A stretch of 64,000 bases of DNA from the NCBI GenBank assembly GCA_015061285.1, contig SUWW01000012.1, forward strand, positions 85,024-149,023, given 5' to 3'. Position numbers and translations under genes: made by a program. Below are positions 1 to 7,362 of this stretch, in pieces. Positions within the stretch are counted from its first letter, which is position 1; the number at the start of each line of letters is the position of its first letter. This DNA comes from Bacteroidales bacterium (GTDB taxonomy: Bacteria; Bacteroidota; Bacteroidia; Bacteroidales; Marinilabiliaceae). The notes under the pieces were generated by a model. That model was not told the origin of the DNA and did no database searches. It saw only the letters and a list, made by a program, of their open reading frames with translations.

Positions 1-434
1 ATTACTTCTTTAGTAAGGCCCAAATCTACAAGCTCTTTCACCAAACAGCCTGGTATTTTAGCAGCTTCGGCTTCCATGTTTCTGCCTTTTGTGGTGAGAC
101 ATACTATCGACTTGCGGCCATCTTTCTCGTCTTTCTTGCGCGAGACTATGCCATCGGCTTCCATACGCTTAATTAGTGGCGTCATGGTGTTAGTTTCGAG
201 TAGTAGCCTTTTGGCTATGTCGTTTACGGGCATATTGTCGTGCTCCCACAATAGCATCAGCACTAAGTATTGTGTATACGTTATGCCAAGTTTCGATAGA
301 AATGGTTGATAGCCTTGAATAATCAAGCGCGACACTGCGTAGAGTCGAAAACATACTTGGTTGTCTAATTTCAATTGTTCGTATGCCATATCGCCGAGTT
401 TTACTTTGTCCAATGCGCTCTCTTCTCGCGCCAT
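1..434 (-). CDS. ohrR: OhrR/MarR-family peroxide-sensing repressor (C-terminus beyond left edge)
   Basis: Winged-helix MarR-family regulator, open to the edge of the window, so the last residues are missing. The N-terminal segment QLKLDNQVCFRLYAVSRLI matches the OhrR pattern in which one cysteine (about residue 28) is the organic-hydroperoxide sensor; the helix-turn-helix follows around residues 60-95 and the basic wing (KKDEKDGRKS) around 98-107. I chose the ATG at 434; an ATG at 389 is a shorter alternative. It lies 14 bp downstream of a glutathione peroxidase gene on the same strand, so the two should be co-transcribed. Family knowledge: reduced OhrR represses peroxidase genes and leaves DNA when the cysteine is oxidised. 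Autoregulation is inferred from two operator-like palindromes over the shared promoter. Confidence 0.85.
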   Translation of the reverse strand, partial: MAREESALDKVKLGDMAYEQLKLDNQVCFRLYAVSRLIIQGYQPFLSKLGITYTQYLVLMLLWEHDNMPVNDIAKRLLLETNTMTPLIKRMEADGIVSRKKDEKDGRKSIVCLTTKGRNMEAEAAKIPGCLVKELVDLGLTKEV

Positions 435-448
435 TCGACATCGTCTGT

Positions 449-919
449 TTATAAAAATGCTTCTATGTCTTTCCTTATCTTTTCAGGTCTGGTAGTAGGC
501 GCATAGCGCTTTATCTCCTTGCCGTCTTTAGAGATGAGAAATTTAGTAAAATTCCACTTTATGCGACTGCCAAGAAAACCTTTCGTTTGGCTCTTCAAAT
601 ATTTGAATATCGGGTCTGCCTCATCGCCGTTTACATGCACTTTCTTCATTATTGTGAAGCTTACGCCGTAGTTGAGTTGGCAAAACTCTTCTGCTTTCGT
701 ACCGTCGGCAAGCTCTTGATTTGCAAAGTCGCCTGAAGGGAATCCTATTACTACCAATCCACACTTTTCATATTTCTTGTGTAGTTCTTCCAATCCTGCA
801 AATTGTGGAGTGAATCCGCATTTGCTCGCTGTGTTTACTATTAGTATTACTTTACCTTTGAGCTGTGCAAAATCTAATATTTGTCCACGGCTTGTCTCTG
901 CTTTGTAATCGTATATCAT
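449..919 (-). CDS. Glutathione peroxidase family thiol peroxidase
   Basis: 156-residue cytoplasmic GPx/BtuE-type peroxidase that reduces hydroperoxides, probably with thioredoxin as donor as in other bacterial Cys-GPx (family knowledge). The peroxidatic cysteine is in NTASKCGFTPQ (about residue 34), the conserved Gln in FANQE and the conserved Trp in WNFTKFL (about residue 123); no selenocysteine codon is used. The usual FPCNQFG-type motif reads FPSGDFANQE here, so the common resolving cysteine is replaced by serine; Cys in EEFCQLNYG is another possible resolving residue. The gene begins a leftward operon with ohrR 14 bp downstream, which fits peroxide-inducible expression. Confidence 0.92.
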   Translation of the reverse strand: MIYDYKAETSRGQILDFAQLKGKVILIVNTASKCGFTPQFAGLEELHKKYEKCGLVVIGFPSGDFANQELADGTKAEEFCQLNYGVSFTIMKKVHVNGDEADPIFKYLKSQTKGFLGSRIKWNFTKFLISKDGKEIKRYAPTTRPEKIRKDIEAFL

Positions 920-943
920 ATCTGTTGTTTTTGTTATATCTAT

Positions 944-994
944 GTCGTTTGCGATACAAAAGTATGGTTATTAATATATATCGCAAGCGATATA
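944..994 (-). promoter_or_regulatory. Promoter and two operator copies of the gpx-ohrR operon
   Basis: On the minus strand a Bacteroidota -7 box TACTTTTG lies at 964-957. A perfect inverted repeat TATATCGC-AA-GCGATATA occupies 977-994, where the -33 element should be. A second copy, TATCGCAAACGACA on the minus strand, lies at 957-944, touching the -7 box on its downstream side. The centres are about 35 bp apart. The shared core TATCGCAARCGAYA is the likely binding site of the downstream OhrR protein; placement over the promoter suggests repression. The link to OhrR is inference. Confidence 0.65.
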
Positions 995-1009
995 ATATAT
1001 AAATAACAT

Positions 1010-1041
1010 TTTTTAGCAATGACATTCTTGTAGTAAGTTTG
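1010..1041 (+). promoter_or_regulatory. Probable promoter of the histidine phosphatase gene
   Basis: TAAGTTTG at 1034-1041 matches the Bacteroidota -7 consensus TAnnTTTG and a T-rich stretch at about 1010-1014 stands near the -33 position. The box ends 25 nt before the ATG at 1067. The -33 element is weak. Confidence 0.45.
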
Positions 1042-1066
1042 TAAGAACAAAAACGAATTAACTAAT

Positions 1067-2356
1067 ATGAAAAGAACAATTATTACAATTGCCGCAGCTG
1101 CGTTATCTGTTGCTATTCAGGCTCAAACGGCACGCGAAGAGATTGATGCCAATATCTATCTATCGGGTAGTAATTATTTGGATTATGACCGTCAACTGCC
1201 TACCGAGAAGCTCACCCCGACGCCCAAAGGCTATGAACCCTATTATTTTTCTCACTATGGACGTCATGGCTCGCGCTGGCTCATTGGCAAGCATTCGTAT
1301 ACTTACGTGATAGATATTCTTGCAAAAGCCAAAGAGCAAGGTAAGTTGACCGCAAAAGGTGAAGAGACGCTTGCTAACGTGCAGAAAATCAATGAGACAT
1401 CAATAGATCGCCTTGGCGACTTGACGACGGTGGGTGAGCGTCAGCACCATGGCATTGGCAAACGAATGACGCAAAACTTCCCAGAGATTTTCAAGCATAA
1501 AGATGTATTTATCGATGCGCGTTCTACTACGGTGAATCGATGCATTTTGTCGATGGTGGCTGAGTGCGAAGAGTTTATGGCAGCAAATCCAACGGCGCAT
1601 ATACACAACGATGTGAGCGAATCGCTACAATACTACTTGAATCAACCTTGGTCGGATTTCCTTCGCAAAACGCGTCATAAAGGTGATTCTGTTGGTTCTG
1701 TGTATGCAAAGAAATACTTGAATCCAGAGCGCATAAGTACAGTTCTCTTCAACGATGCACAGTGGGTTAACGATAGCATTGATGCAGCTCGATTGATGTA
1801 TCAGCTTTTTGATATTACTACTAATATGCAGAGTCACGACATAGATATAGATATGTTTCCGCTCTTTACACCCGACGAGATTTATGATATGTGGCGCAGG
1901 GTAAATGTCAACTGGTATTTACGCTACGGTCCATCTCCTTATTCCGATGGTTTGCTACCATTTAGCCAGTATAATTTGTTGCGCAACATTATAGCATCGG
2001 CCGATACTGTAACGCAAACGCAAGCAGTTTTGCGCTTTGGCCACGAGGTGTGCGTGTTGCCTCTTGCATCGTTACTCGAATTGGGCGATTGCGCTGCTCA
2101 GATCGAAAACCTCGATGAGCTCGACACCGTTTGGCGCAACTATCGCATTTTCCCTATGGCGTGCAATATTCAATTGATTTTCTATCGTCCTACTAAAGGT
2201 AAAAAAGGCGATATATTGGTGAAAGCACTTCTAAACGAGCGCGAGGTTACCATGCCAGTAAAGACCGATATGTATCCATATTATAAATGGAGCGATTTGC
2301 GTCAATACTACGTCAACAAGCTCGATAATTTTGCTGCAAAGTCGGCAAGTAACTGA
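1067..2356 (+). CDS. Secreted histidine acid phosphatase (phytase/MINPP-like)
   Basis: 429 residues with a Sec signal peptide (residues 1-20, ending AIQAQ). The catalytic RHGSR motif is at residues 66-70 and supplies the nucleophilic histidine of clade-2 histidine phosphatases; FGHEVCVLP in the C-terminal third supplies the second active-site histidine followed by Glu, as in MINPP-like enzymes. The family removes phosphate from inositol polyphosphates or other phosphomonoesters in the periplasm; the actual substrate cannot be told. The gene is monocistronic: own promoter upstream, strong terminator at 2383-2410 and oppositely oriented tonB behind it. Confidence 0.88.
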   Translation: MKRTIITIAAAALSVAIQAQTAREEIDANIYLSGSNYLDYDRQLPTEKLTPTPKGYEPYYFSHYGRHGSRWLIGKHSYTYVIDILAKAKEQGKLTAKGEETLANVQKINETSIDRLGDLTTVGERQHHGIGKRMTQNFPEIFKHKDVFIDARSTTVNRCILSMVAECEEFMAANPTAHIHNDVSESLQYYLNQPWSDFLRKTRHKGDSVGSVYAKKYLNPERISTVLFNDAQWVNDSIDAARLMYQLFDITTNMQSHDIDIDMFPLFTPDEIYDMWRRVNVNWYLRYGPSPYSDGLLPFSQYNLLRNIIASADTVTQTQAVLRFGHEVCVLPLASLLELGDCAAQIENLDELDTVWRNYRIFPMACNIQLIFYRPTKGKKGDILVKALLNEREVTMPVKTDMYPYYKWSDLRQYYVNKLDNFAAKSASN

Positions 2357-2382
2357 TAAATTCATACTAATTATATAATGCG

Positions 2383-2410
2383 AAAGCTGCTCTTTAGGGC
2401 AGCTTTTTTT
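2383..2410 (+). terminator. Intrinsic terminator after the phosphatase gene
   Basis: Stem AAAGCTGC (2383-2390) pairs with GCAGCTTT (2399-2406), loop TCTTTAGG, followed by a T run. Confidence 0.85.
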
Positions 2411-2495
2411 GTGTGATAATAGTGACCCTCCTTTCGTGTCTGAGTGTTTATTATACGTAAAGAAGTCACTTTTATATAGCTATATATATGTAAAC

Positions 2496-2528
2496 ACAAA
2501 GTGCCGTTCATCTCGCGATGAACAGCAC
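2496..2528 (-). terminator. Intrinsic terminator after the first tonB
   Basis: GTGCCGTTCAT (2501-2511) and ATGAACAGCAC (2518-2528) form an 11-bp stem with one G-T pair. On the minus strand it is followed by TTTGTGTTT. It lies 29 bp beyond the tonB stop codon. Confidence 0.75.
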
Positions 2529-2557
2529 TCATGAGTTTTGTACTAAAATTATTTCGA

Positions 2558-3244
2558 CTATTGAAGTACGAAGTTGATTGGCACCGTGTACGAAACCTTA
2601 ACGGCTTTACCGCGCTGTTTGCCCGGAGTCCATTTTGGCATCGATTTTACCACGCGAACAGCCTCTTTATCCAAGTTCGGGTCGAATGGGCGAGCCACTT
2701 TTACGTTGGTTACATCACCATTCTTGTCGACAACGAACGAAACAAAGACGCGTCCTTGAATGCCGTTTTCTTGAGCGATAACCGGATATTTCACCGATTG
2801 TGCAAGATACTTACGAAGAGCTTCATCACCACCAGGGAATGAAGGCATTTCCTCTACGATAAGGAATACTTCGTTTGTCTCCTCTTCTACCTCTTCTTCT
2901 ACCTCTACTTCACGGAATTCAATTTCTGTATTCTCGTCAGCTTCAGTATCGAGGAGCTCAAGTTCATCGTTGATTTGGGTGTCGTCGTCAACGATGTTAA
3001 GCACGTCCGCCATTTTGGGAGGTGGAGGAGGGGGGGGCGGCTTAATCTCTTCCTGCTTTGTTACAGGCATCATCTCTTCCTCAACGGCAACCTCTTCAGG
3101 CATTGCATTGATGTCGATTTGAACGTCGCGTGATGTCCACTCGAACGCCAAAAGCACCAAGCCCAAAGTGACGGCTAAGCCAATCTCCGTGAACAAGAGC
3201 TTCTTGTTCTCGAGGTCTGCCTTGGGTGTCTTTTTGATTTCCAT
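2558..3244 (-). CDS. tonB: Energy transducer TonB, copy 1
   Basis: 228 residues. One N-terminal membrane anchor (about residues 17-36), an acidic and proline-rich periplasmic linker with eight consecutive prolines (PPPPPPPP) and a C-terminal TonB domain (about 145-228: FPGGDEALRKYLAQSVKYP, then GRVFVSFVVDKNGDV and VPINFVLQ). It carries proton-motive energy from ExbB/ExbD to outer-membrane receptors, of which four reading frames lie in this window. I chose the ATG at 3244, giving MEIKKTPKADLENKK, because the neighbouring paralogue starts METKKTPRANLENKK in the same context; an in-frame ATG at 3256 would add four residues. It is a tandem duplicate of 3477-4163; the linkers differ more than the ends. 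Confidence 0.92.
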   Translation of the reverse strand: MEIKKTPKADLENKKLLFTEIGLAVTLGLVLLAFEWTSRDVQIDINAMPEEVAVEEEMMPVTKQEEIKPPPPPPPPKMADVLNIVDDDTQINDELELLDTEADENTEIEFREVEVEEEVEEETNEVFLIVEEMPSFPGGDEALRKYLAQSVKYPVIAQENGIQGRVFVSFVVDKNGDVTNVKVARPFDPNLDKEAVRVVKSMPKWTPGKQRGKAVKVSYTVPINFVLQ

Positions 3245-3259
3245 AAGGTTAAACATTTT

Positions 3260-3283
3260 AGCGGCAATTTTGTGGTTGCCACT
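3260..3283 (-). promoter_or_regulatory. 5' leader hairpin of tonB copy 1
   Basis: In the minus-strand leader AGTGGCAA pairs with TTGCCGCT (one G-U pair), 15 nt before the start codon. The second tonB has the same stem at the same distance with a fully paired TTGCCACT. Conservation may reflect recent duplication or a regulatory structure. Confidence 0.4.
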
Positions 3284-3408
3284 TCGGTTATATCAAGTCA
3301 AGTATTTTCTTTTGTAAAGCGACCGCCAAATTAGCTAATATTTCTATAATGATGTTAGTTGTACCATTATTTTTTTCACACTTTTTATATACGTATATGT
3401 GCAATCAC

Positions 3409-3445
3409 ACAAAAGCGCTGCCCATTTCCAAGAATGAACAACGCT
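3409..3445 (-). terminator. Probable terminator after the second tonB
   Basis: Imperfect stem between AGCGCTGCCCATTT (3414-3427) and AATGAACAACGCT (3433-3445), with a T-containing tail on the minus strand. It separates the two tonB genes, so copy 1 should have its own promoter. Confidence 0.5.
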
Positions 3446-3476
3446 TAATGTGTATACTATTTATACTCAAGCTCGG

Positions 3477-4163
3477 CTATTGAAGCACGAAGTTGATAGG
3501 CACTGTGTAGGAAACTTTGACGGCTTTGCCTCGTTGTTTTCCTGGTGTCCACTTAGGCATCGATTTTACCACGCGAATGGCCTCTTTGTCTAAGTTGGGG
3601 TCTGTCGGTCGCATTACTTTTACATCGGTAACGTCGCCATTTTTATCTATCACAAACGATACAAAGACGCGACCTTGAACGCCATTGTCTTGTGCTATTG
3701 CTGGATATTTTACAGATTGCGCAAGATATTTCATTAGAGCGCTCTCTCCGCCTGGGAATATCGGCATTTCTTCGGCGGTGAAGAAAATAGCGTTGTCGTC
3801 ATCTTCTTCATCTTCGGCTTCTACCTCAATATTTTGGTATGATATTTCGGTATTGTCGTCAATTTCGCTATTGATAAGCTCAAGGTCTTCGTCGATTTCT
3901 GCATCATTATCAGTAATGTTGATGATGTCAGCCAATTTAGGAGGTGGAGGTAGTAGTTTGGGCTGCTCGTCTTGTGTGGTAACAGGCACCAAGTCTTCCT
4001 CAACAGTGAACTCGATAGGTAGTGCGTCGATGACAATTTGAACATCGCGTGACGTCCATTCGAAAGCCACAAGCACAATACCCAACGAAATAGCTAAACC
4101 AATCTCTGCGAACAAAGTCTTCTTGTTTTCGAGATTTGCTCTGGGCGTTTTCTTTGTTTCCAT
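3477..4163 (-). CDS. tonB: Energy transducer TonB, copy 2
   Basis: 228 residues with the same order as its neighbour: membrane anchor near residues 15-35, acidic linker with a shorter proline stretch (PPPPK), and TonB C-terminal domain ending VSYTVPINFVLQ. The last 40 residues are nearly identical to copy 1, while the linker is more diverged (EEDDDNAIF against EEVEEETNE). The C-terminal domain touches the receptor TonB box, so both copies probably serve the same class of receptors; different linkers or expression could separate their jobs (inference). No exbB/exbD genes are in the window. Confidence 0.92.
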   Translation of the reverse strand: METKKTPRANLENKKTLFAEIGLAISLGIVLVAFEWTSRDVQIVIDALPIEFTVEEDLVPVTTQDEQPKLLPPPPKLADIINITDNDAEIDEDLELINSEIDDNTEISYQNIEVEAEDEEDDDNAIFFTAEEMPIFPGGESALMKYLAQSVKYPAIAQDNGVQGRVFVSFVIDKNGDVTDVKVMRPTDPNLDKEAIRVVKSMPKWTPGKQRGKAVKVSYTVPINFVLQ

Positions 4164-4178
4164 AAGGCTAAGTATTAG

Positions 4179-4198
4179 AGTGGCAAGAATTTGCCACT
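4179..4198 (-). promoter_or_regulatory. 5' leader hairpin of tonB copy 2
   Basis: Perfect inverted repeat AGTGGCAA-GAAT-TTGCCACT (plus-strand reading) 15 nt upstream of the ATG at 4163, matching the hairpin before the other tonB. Confidence 0.45.
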
Positions 4199-4310
4199 GC
4201 GGTTAATAATCTGTTGACCTTTATGCCATTAAGTTATAGATTATTGCGCAGAAGTGTTCTCTATGTAATAAATATTCAGAATATTTAATACTTATTTCAT
4301 GTTTGCAATA

Positions 4311-5681
4311 TTAGCCAAATAGTATTCTGAAAGCCTCGTCGAGGCGGGAAACTTGGTGCACTTTTATGTCGAAATTGTTGATAGGAATGCGATGCGAATA
4401 GTTTGGTATGATTATGCGGTTGAATCCGAGTTTGGCAGCTTCGGCTATGCGTTGTTCAATTCTGTTTACAGGACGTATTTCGCCAGAAAGACCAATTTCG
4501 CCAGTGAGACATGTACCCTTGGGTAAACACATATCGGTGTTAGATGAGAGTATCGATGCGGCAACGCTTAAATCTATAGCGGGATCGCTTACGCGTATGC
4601 CACCAGCAATATTTAGAAAAACATCTTTAGAGGCAAGTTTGAATCCGGCGCGTTTTTCAAGTACGGCAAGTAGCATATTCAATCGTCGAAGATCGAATCC
4701 TGTTGCAGATCGTTGAGGAGTGCCGTAAGCTGCTGTAGATGTTAGGGCTTGCGTCTCTATCAAGAAAGGACGTAGGCCTTCCATGGCGGCTGCTATGGCT
4801 ATGCCACTAAGCTCTTGAGAGTATTCGGTGAGTAGCATTTCCGACGGGTTGGTAACCTCGCGAAGGCCATCGCCGAGCATTTCGAAAATGCCTATTTCGT
4901 TGGTAGAACCAAAGCGGTTTTTTATCGAGCGGAGTATTCGATACATGTGATTGCGGTCGCCTTCGAATTGAAGTACAACATCGACCATGTGTTCGAGAAT
5001 TTTTGGTCCAGCAAGTTGCCCATCTTTATTTATATGGCCTATAAGTATTATTGGAAGTGAGTTTTCTTTGGCTATGCGCATAAGCATAGCGGTGCACTCT
5101 TTTATCTGTGATATGCTGCCAGGAAAAGAGTCGATGCGCTCGGTCTCCATGGTTTGTATGGAGTCGATAACAACGATGTCGGGTTTGACGGTGTCGATGT
5201 GTTGCGAAAGGCGGTCGATGGAAGTGTCGCTCACAACGTGGCAATTGTCTTGCGAGACACCTCGAATACGTTCGGCGCGCAGTTTTATTTGCACTACGCT
5301 CTCTTCGCCCGATACGTACAAAATTTGTTTTTGCGGTATCGATAGTGCCATTTGTAGCACAAGAGTAGATTTGCCAATGCCAGGTTCACCGCCTATAAGC
5401 ACTATAGATCCAGGCACAATGCCGCCACCGAGCACGCGGTCGAGTTCTCCATTGGATGTTGTGCTGCGCTGAATCTCTTTTACTTCCACTTCTCGGAGTT
5501 TTATGGGGTGGACAGTTCCTCCTACAGCAGTAGCCTTGCTCGACACAGCCGATTTGTCGACTATGATTTGTTCTTCGGTAAAAGTATTCCATTGACCGCA
5601 TTGCGCACAGCGTCCGACCCATTTAGGCGATTCTGCACCACATTCGCGGCATACGTATACGACTCTTGTTTTGACACCCAT
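4311..5681 (-). CDS. radA: DNA repair protein RadA
   Basis: 456 residues, full length for RadA/Sms, a RecA-like ATPase that drives branch migration of recombination intermediates. N-terminal zinc finger with C11, C14, C25 and C28 (CRECG...CAQCG), Walker A GGEPGIGKST near residue 100, Walker B VIDSIQT, the RadA-specific KNRFGSTNEIG motif, and a C-terminal Lon-protease-like domain without the catalytic serine-lysine pair expected of a protease. It is followed by tonB on the same strand after about 150 bp, so it is likely transcribed alone. Confidence 0.97.
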   Translation of the reverse strand: MGVKTRVVYVCRECGAESPKWVGRCAQCGQWNTFTEEQIIVDKSAVSSKATAVGGTVHPIKLREVEVKEIQRSTTSNGELDRVLGGGIVPGSIVLIGGEPGIGKSTLVLQMALSIPQKQILYVSGEESVVQIKLRAERIRGVSQDNCHVVSDTSIDRLSQHIDTVKPDIVVIDSIQTMETERIDSFPGSISQIKECTAMLMRIAKENSLPIILIGHINKDGQLAGPKILEHMVDVVLQFEGDRNHMYRILRSIKNRFGSTNEIGIFEMLGDGLREVTNPSEMLLTEYSQELSGIAIAAAMEGLRPFLIETQALTSTAAYGTPQRSATGFDLRRLNMLLAVLEKRAGFKLASKDVFLNIAGGIRVSDPAIDLSVAASILSSNTDMCLPKGTCLTGEIGLSGEIRPVNRIEQRIAEAAKLGFNRIIIPNYSHRIPINNFDIKVHQVSRLDEAFRILFG

Positions 5682-5783
5682 GAGATTTATTATTTATTAT
5701 TTATATGTAGCCCAAATTTAGAAATTGGATATTGAAAGTCGACGATAGAAATGGCATGAGTTGCTTTTCTCTATCCTCTAAAA

Positions 5784-5823
5784 CAGAATTTGCCCCCGAA
5801 ACAGAAGTTTCGGAGGCAAATTC
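5784..5823 (-). terminator. Intrinsic terminator after rpmF
   Basis: 17-bp stem with a single mismatch: arms 5786-5802 and 5807-5823, loop AGAA. It is followed on the minus strand by TTTT. It ends the DUF177-rpmF unit 27 bp beyond rpmF. Confidence 0.85.
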
Positions 5824-5849
5824 CATATCGCAGAAATGTTGGTCGAAAA

Positions 5850-6035
5850 TTAGACTGCAGCCTCTTTTTCGATAGCCAACTTACCACGATAATAGCCGCA
5901 TTCACCACATACAGTGTGAAGTTTGATGGTAGCACCACAATTTGAGCAAACACCAAGAGCTGGAGCTACTGCCTTGTAGTGAGTTCTACGCTTGTCGCGG
6001 CGAGTTTTCGAATGGTTACGTTTAGGATGTGCCAT
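5850..6035 (-). CDS. rpmF: 50S ribosomal protein L32
   Basis: 61-residue L32. Basic start MAHPKRNHSKTRRDKRR and two CxxC pairs (CSNCG and CGECG) for a zinc ion, so this is the zinc-binding form. It follows the DUF177 gene by 12 bp, the conserved yceD-rpmF arrangement. In many bacteria fatty-acid genes follow rpmF; here a strong terminator and radA follow instead. Confidence 0.97.
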   Translation of the reverse strand: MAHPKRNHSKTRRDKRRTHYKAVAPALGVCSNCGATIKLHTVCGECGYYRGKLAIEKEAAV

Positions 6036-6047
6036 CTTACTTAATTA

Positions 6048-6596
6048 TTAATTGTTGTTTTTATTTACTAAGCCTTTCAGCGCGTCCCATCGCGGGTCGG
6101 TACTTGGGGCTTTTGTCTCTTTGTTAGCCGAATATTGCTGAAGCTTTTTTATCATCTCGGGGTTGCAGAGCGAATTGCCCTCTGAATCCTCCTCGTGCTT
6201 GAATCTAATCGGCATCGCTACCGCTATAAATTCATATATATACTGAGCTACAGAAATATCGTTGTCGTTTTCGTCTATCATGTAGAGTTCGTCAGAAATC
6301 TCTTCCTCATGGTCGCCAAACTTTACTATTATGTCGCCTCCACAATGTTCTACTTGATAGTCCATTGGGTCGAGACACACATCGCAAGTTGTGTGTATGG
6401 TTCCAGAGATGTCGAATCGCATTTTAAGCATTTGGTCGGTCTTGGTCATATCCAAGTTGACCACAAAGTCGCCATCTTCGATTAGCGAATCCTCAAGATT
6501 CTCGAAGAAATCGCGGTGAATGTCAAATTTGAATTGATGTTCACCATTGGCTAAACCCTTGTACTGTATGCGCAATGCGTTATCGTCAGTTTTCAT
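6048..6596 (-). CDS. YceD/DUF177 family protein upstream of L32
   Basis: 182-residue DUF177 protein. Conserved TCDVCLDP motif near residue 91 with two cysteines, followed by an acidic strand-rich part (GDHEEEISDELYMID), typical of the family. YceD homologues are linked to large-subunit rRNA processing in plants and are nearly always next to rpmF; the exact bacterial role is not settled. The C-terminus holds TDPRWDALKGL, a common ending of Bacteroidota members. Confidence 0.88.
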   Translation of the reverse strand: MKTDDNALRIQYKGLANGEHQFKFDIHRDFFENLEDSLIEDGDFVVNLDMTKTDQMLKMRFDISGTIHTTCDVCLDPMDYQVEHCGGDIIVKFGDHEEEISDELYMIDENDNDISVAQYIYEFIAVAMPIRFKHEEDSEGNSLCNPEMIKKLQQYSANKETKAPSTDPRWDALKGLVNKNNN

Positions 6597-6718
6597 CAGT
6601 CTCTACCAGACTAAAAACGCCGCGAAATTACTGCAATTATCCTTTAGATAAAAGTGTTAGATGGATAATTTTTTTGCTCGATTGTGATTATAAATATGCG
6701 TATGTAATATGCTGAAAA

Positions 6719-7345
6719 TCAATCCTTGTTTGCTTCTGTGGCAATTTCAGCATTGTCGTTTACGTTTGTTATACCGCCCGAAACGATGAATTTCATGACT
6801 TCAGCAGAGTTGGTATTAAGCTTTGTAACGTTTGATTTGGGCACAACAATGAGTTCTCCTAATATTCCATAGCTACCAGGAAGGTACACCGAAATCATAT
6901 CGTTGATGCCGAGTTTGCTGAGGTCGTTCTGTGTGATGAAGCCTATGCGAAATACAGAGCCATCAGAATTTATGCGCACAAGAACAGGAGATTCGAACTT
7001 ACGTTGTTTGCCTACGAAAGCTTGCATTAGGTCGCGAACTGAGCTATATACAAAGCGAATGATAGGCATTCGCCTCATTAGTTTATTGAAAAATTGCGCA
7101 GTAGGTGTTGCTATTATCATTTTACTTATGTAACCAATGACCGCAATGGCTATCACCATAAGTAGTATGTTTATCACCATAAACAGAATGTTGCCCCAAC
7201 TTGAGGCGTCTGAGTCGGGTGTGTTAGTGATGGCAGCAGTAATTCTCATGATGTAGCACGCTGCAACGTAAATGACGTAGAACGTGGCACCTATTGGAAC
7301 TAAAAATAGCAACCCTTGTAAAAAGTATGAGAAGAACTTCTTCAT
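6719..7345 (-). CDS. DUF502 membrane protein
   Basis: 208 residues from the chosen start MKKFFSYFLQGLLFLVPIG at 7345; upstream in-frame codons are inside rodA and do not look like signal sequence. Two membrane helices (about residues 8-30 and 54-77) followed by a soluble domain with FVYSSVRDLMQAF, GFITQND and VYLPGSYGILGELIVVPKSNV, which are typical of DUF502. Function unknown; members occur next to cell-envelope genes. It is the last gene of the mreC-mreD-mrdA-rodA run, 17 bp after rodA. Confidence 0.85.
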   Translation of the reverse strand: MKKFFSYFLQGLLFLVPIGATFYVIYVAACYIMRITAAITNTPDSDASSWGNILFMVINILLMVIAIAVIGYISKMIIATPTAQFFNKLMRRMPIIRFVYSSVRDLMQAFVGKQRKFESPVLVRINSDGSVFRIGFITQNDLSKLGINDMISVYLPGSYGILGELIVVPKSNVTKLNTNSAEVMKFIVSGGITNVNDNAEIATEANKD

Positions 7346-7362
7346 GACGTGCATTTTATAAA

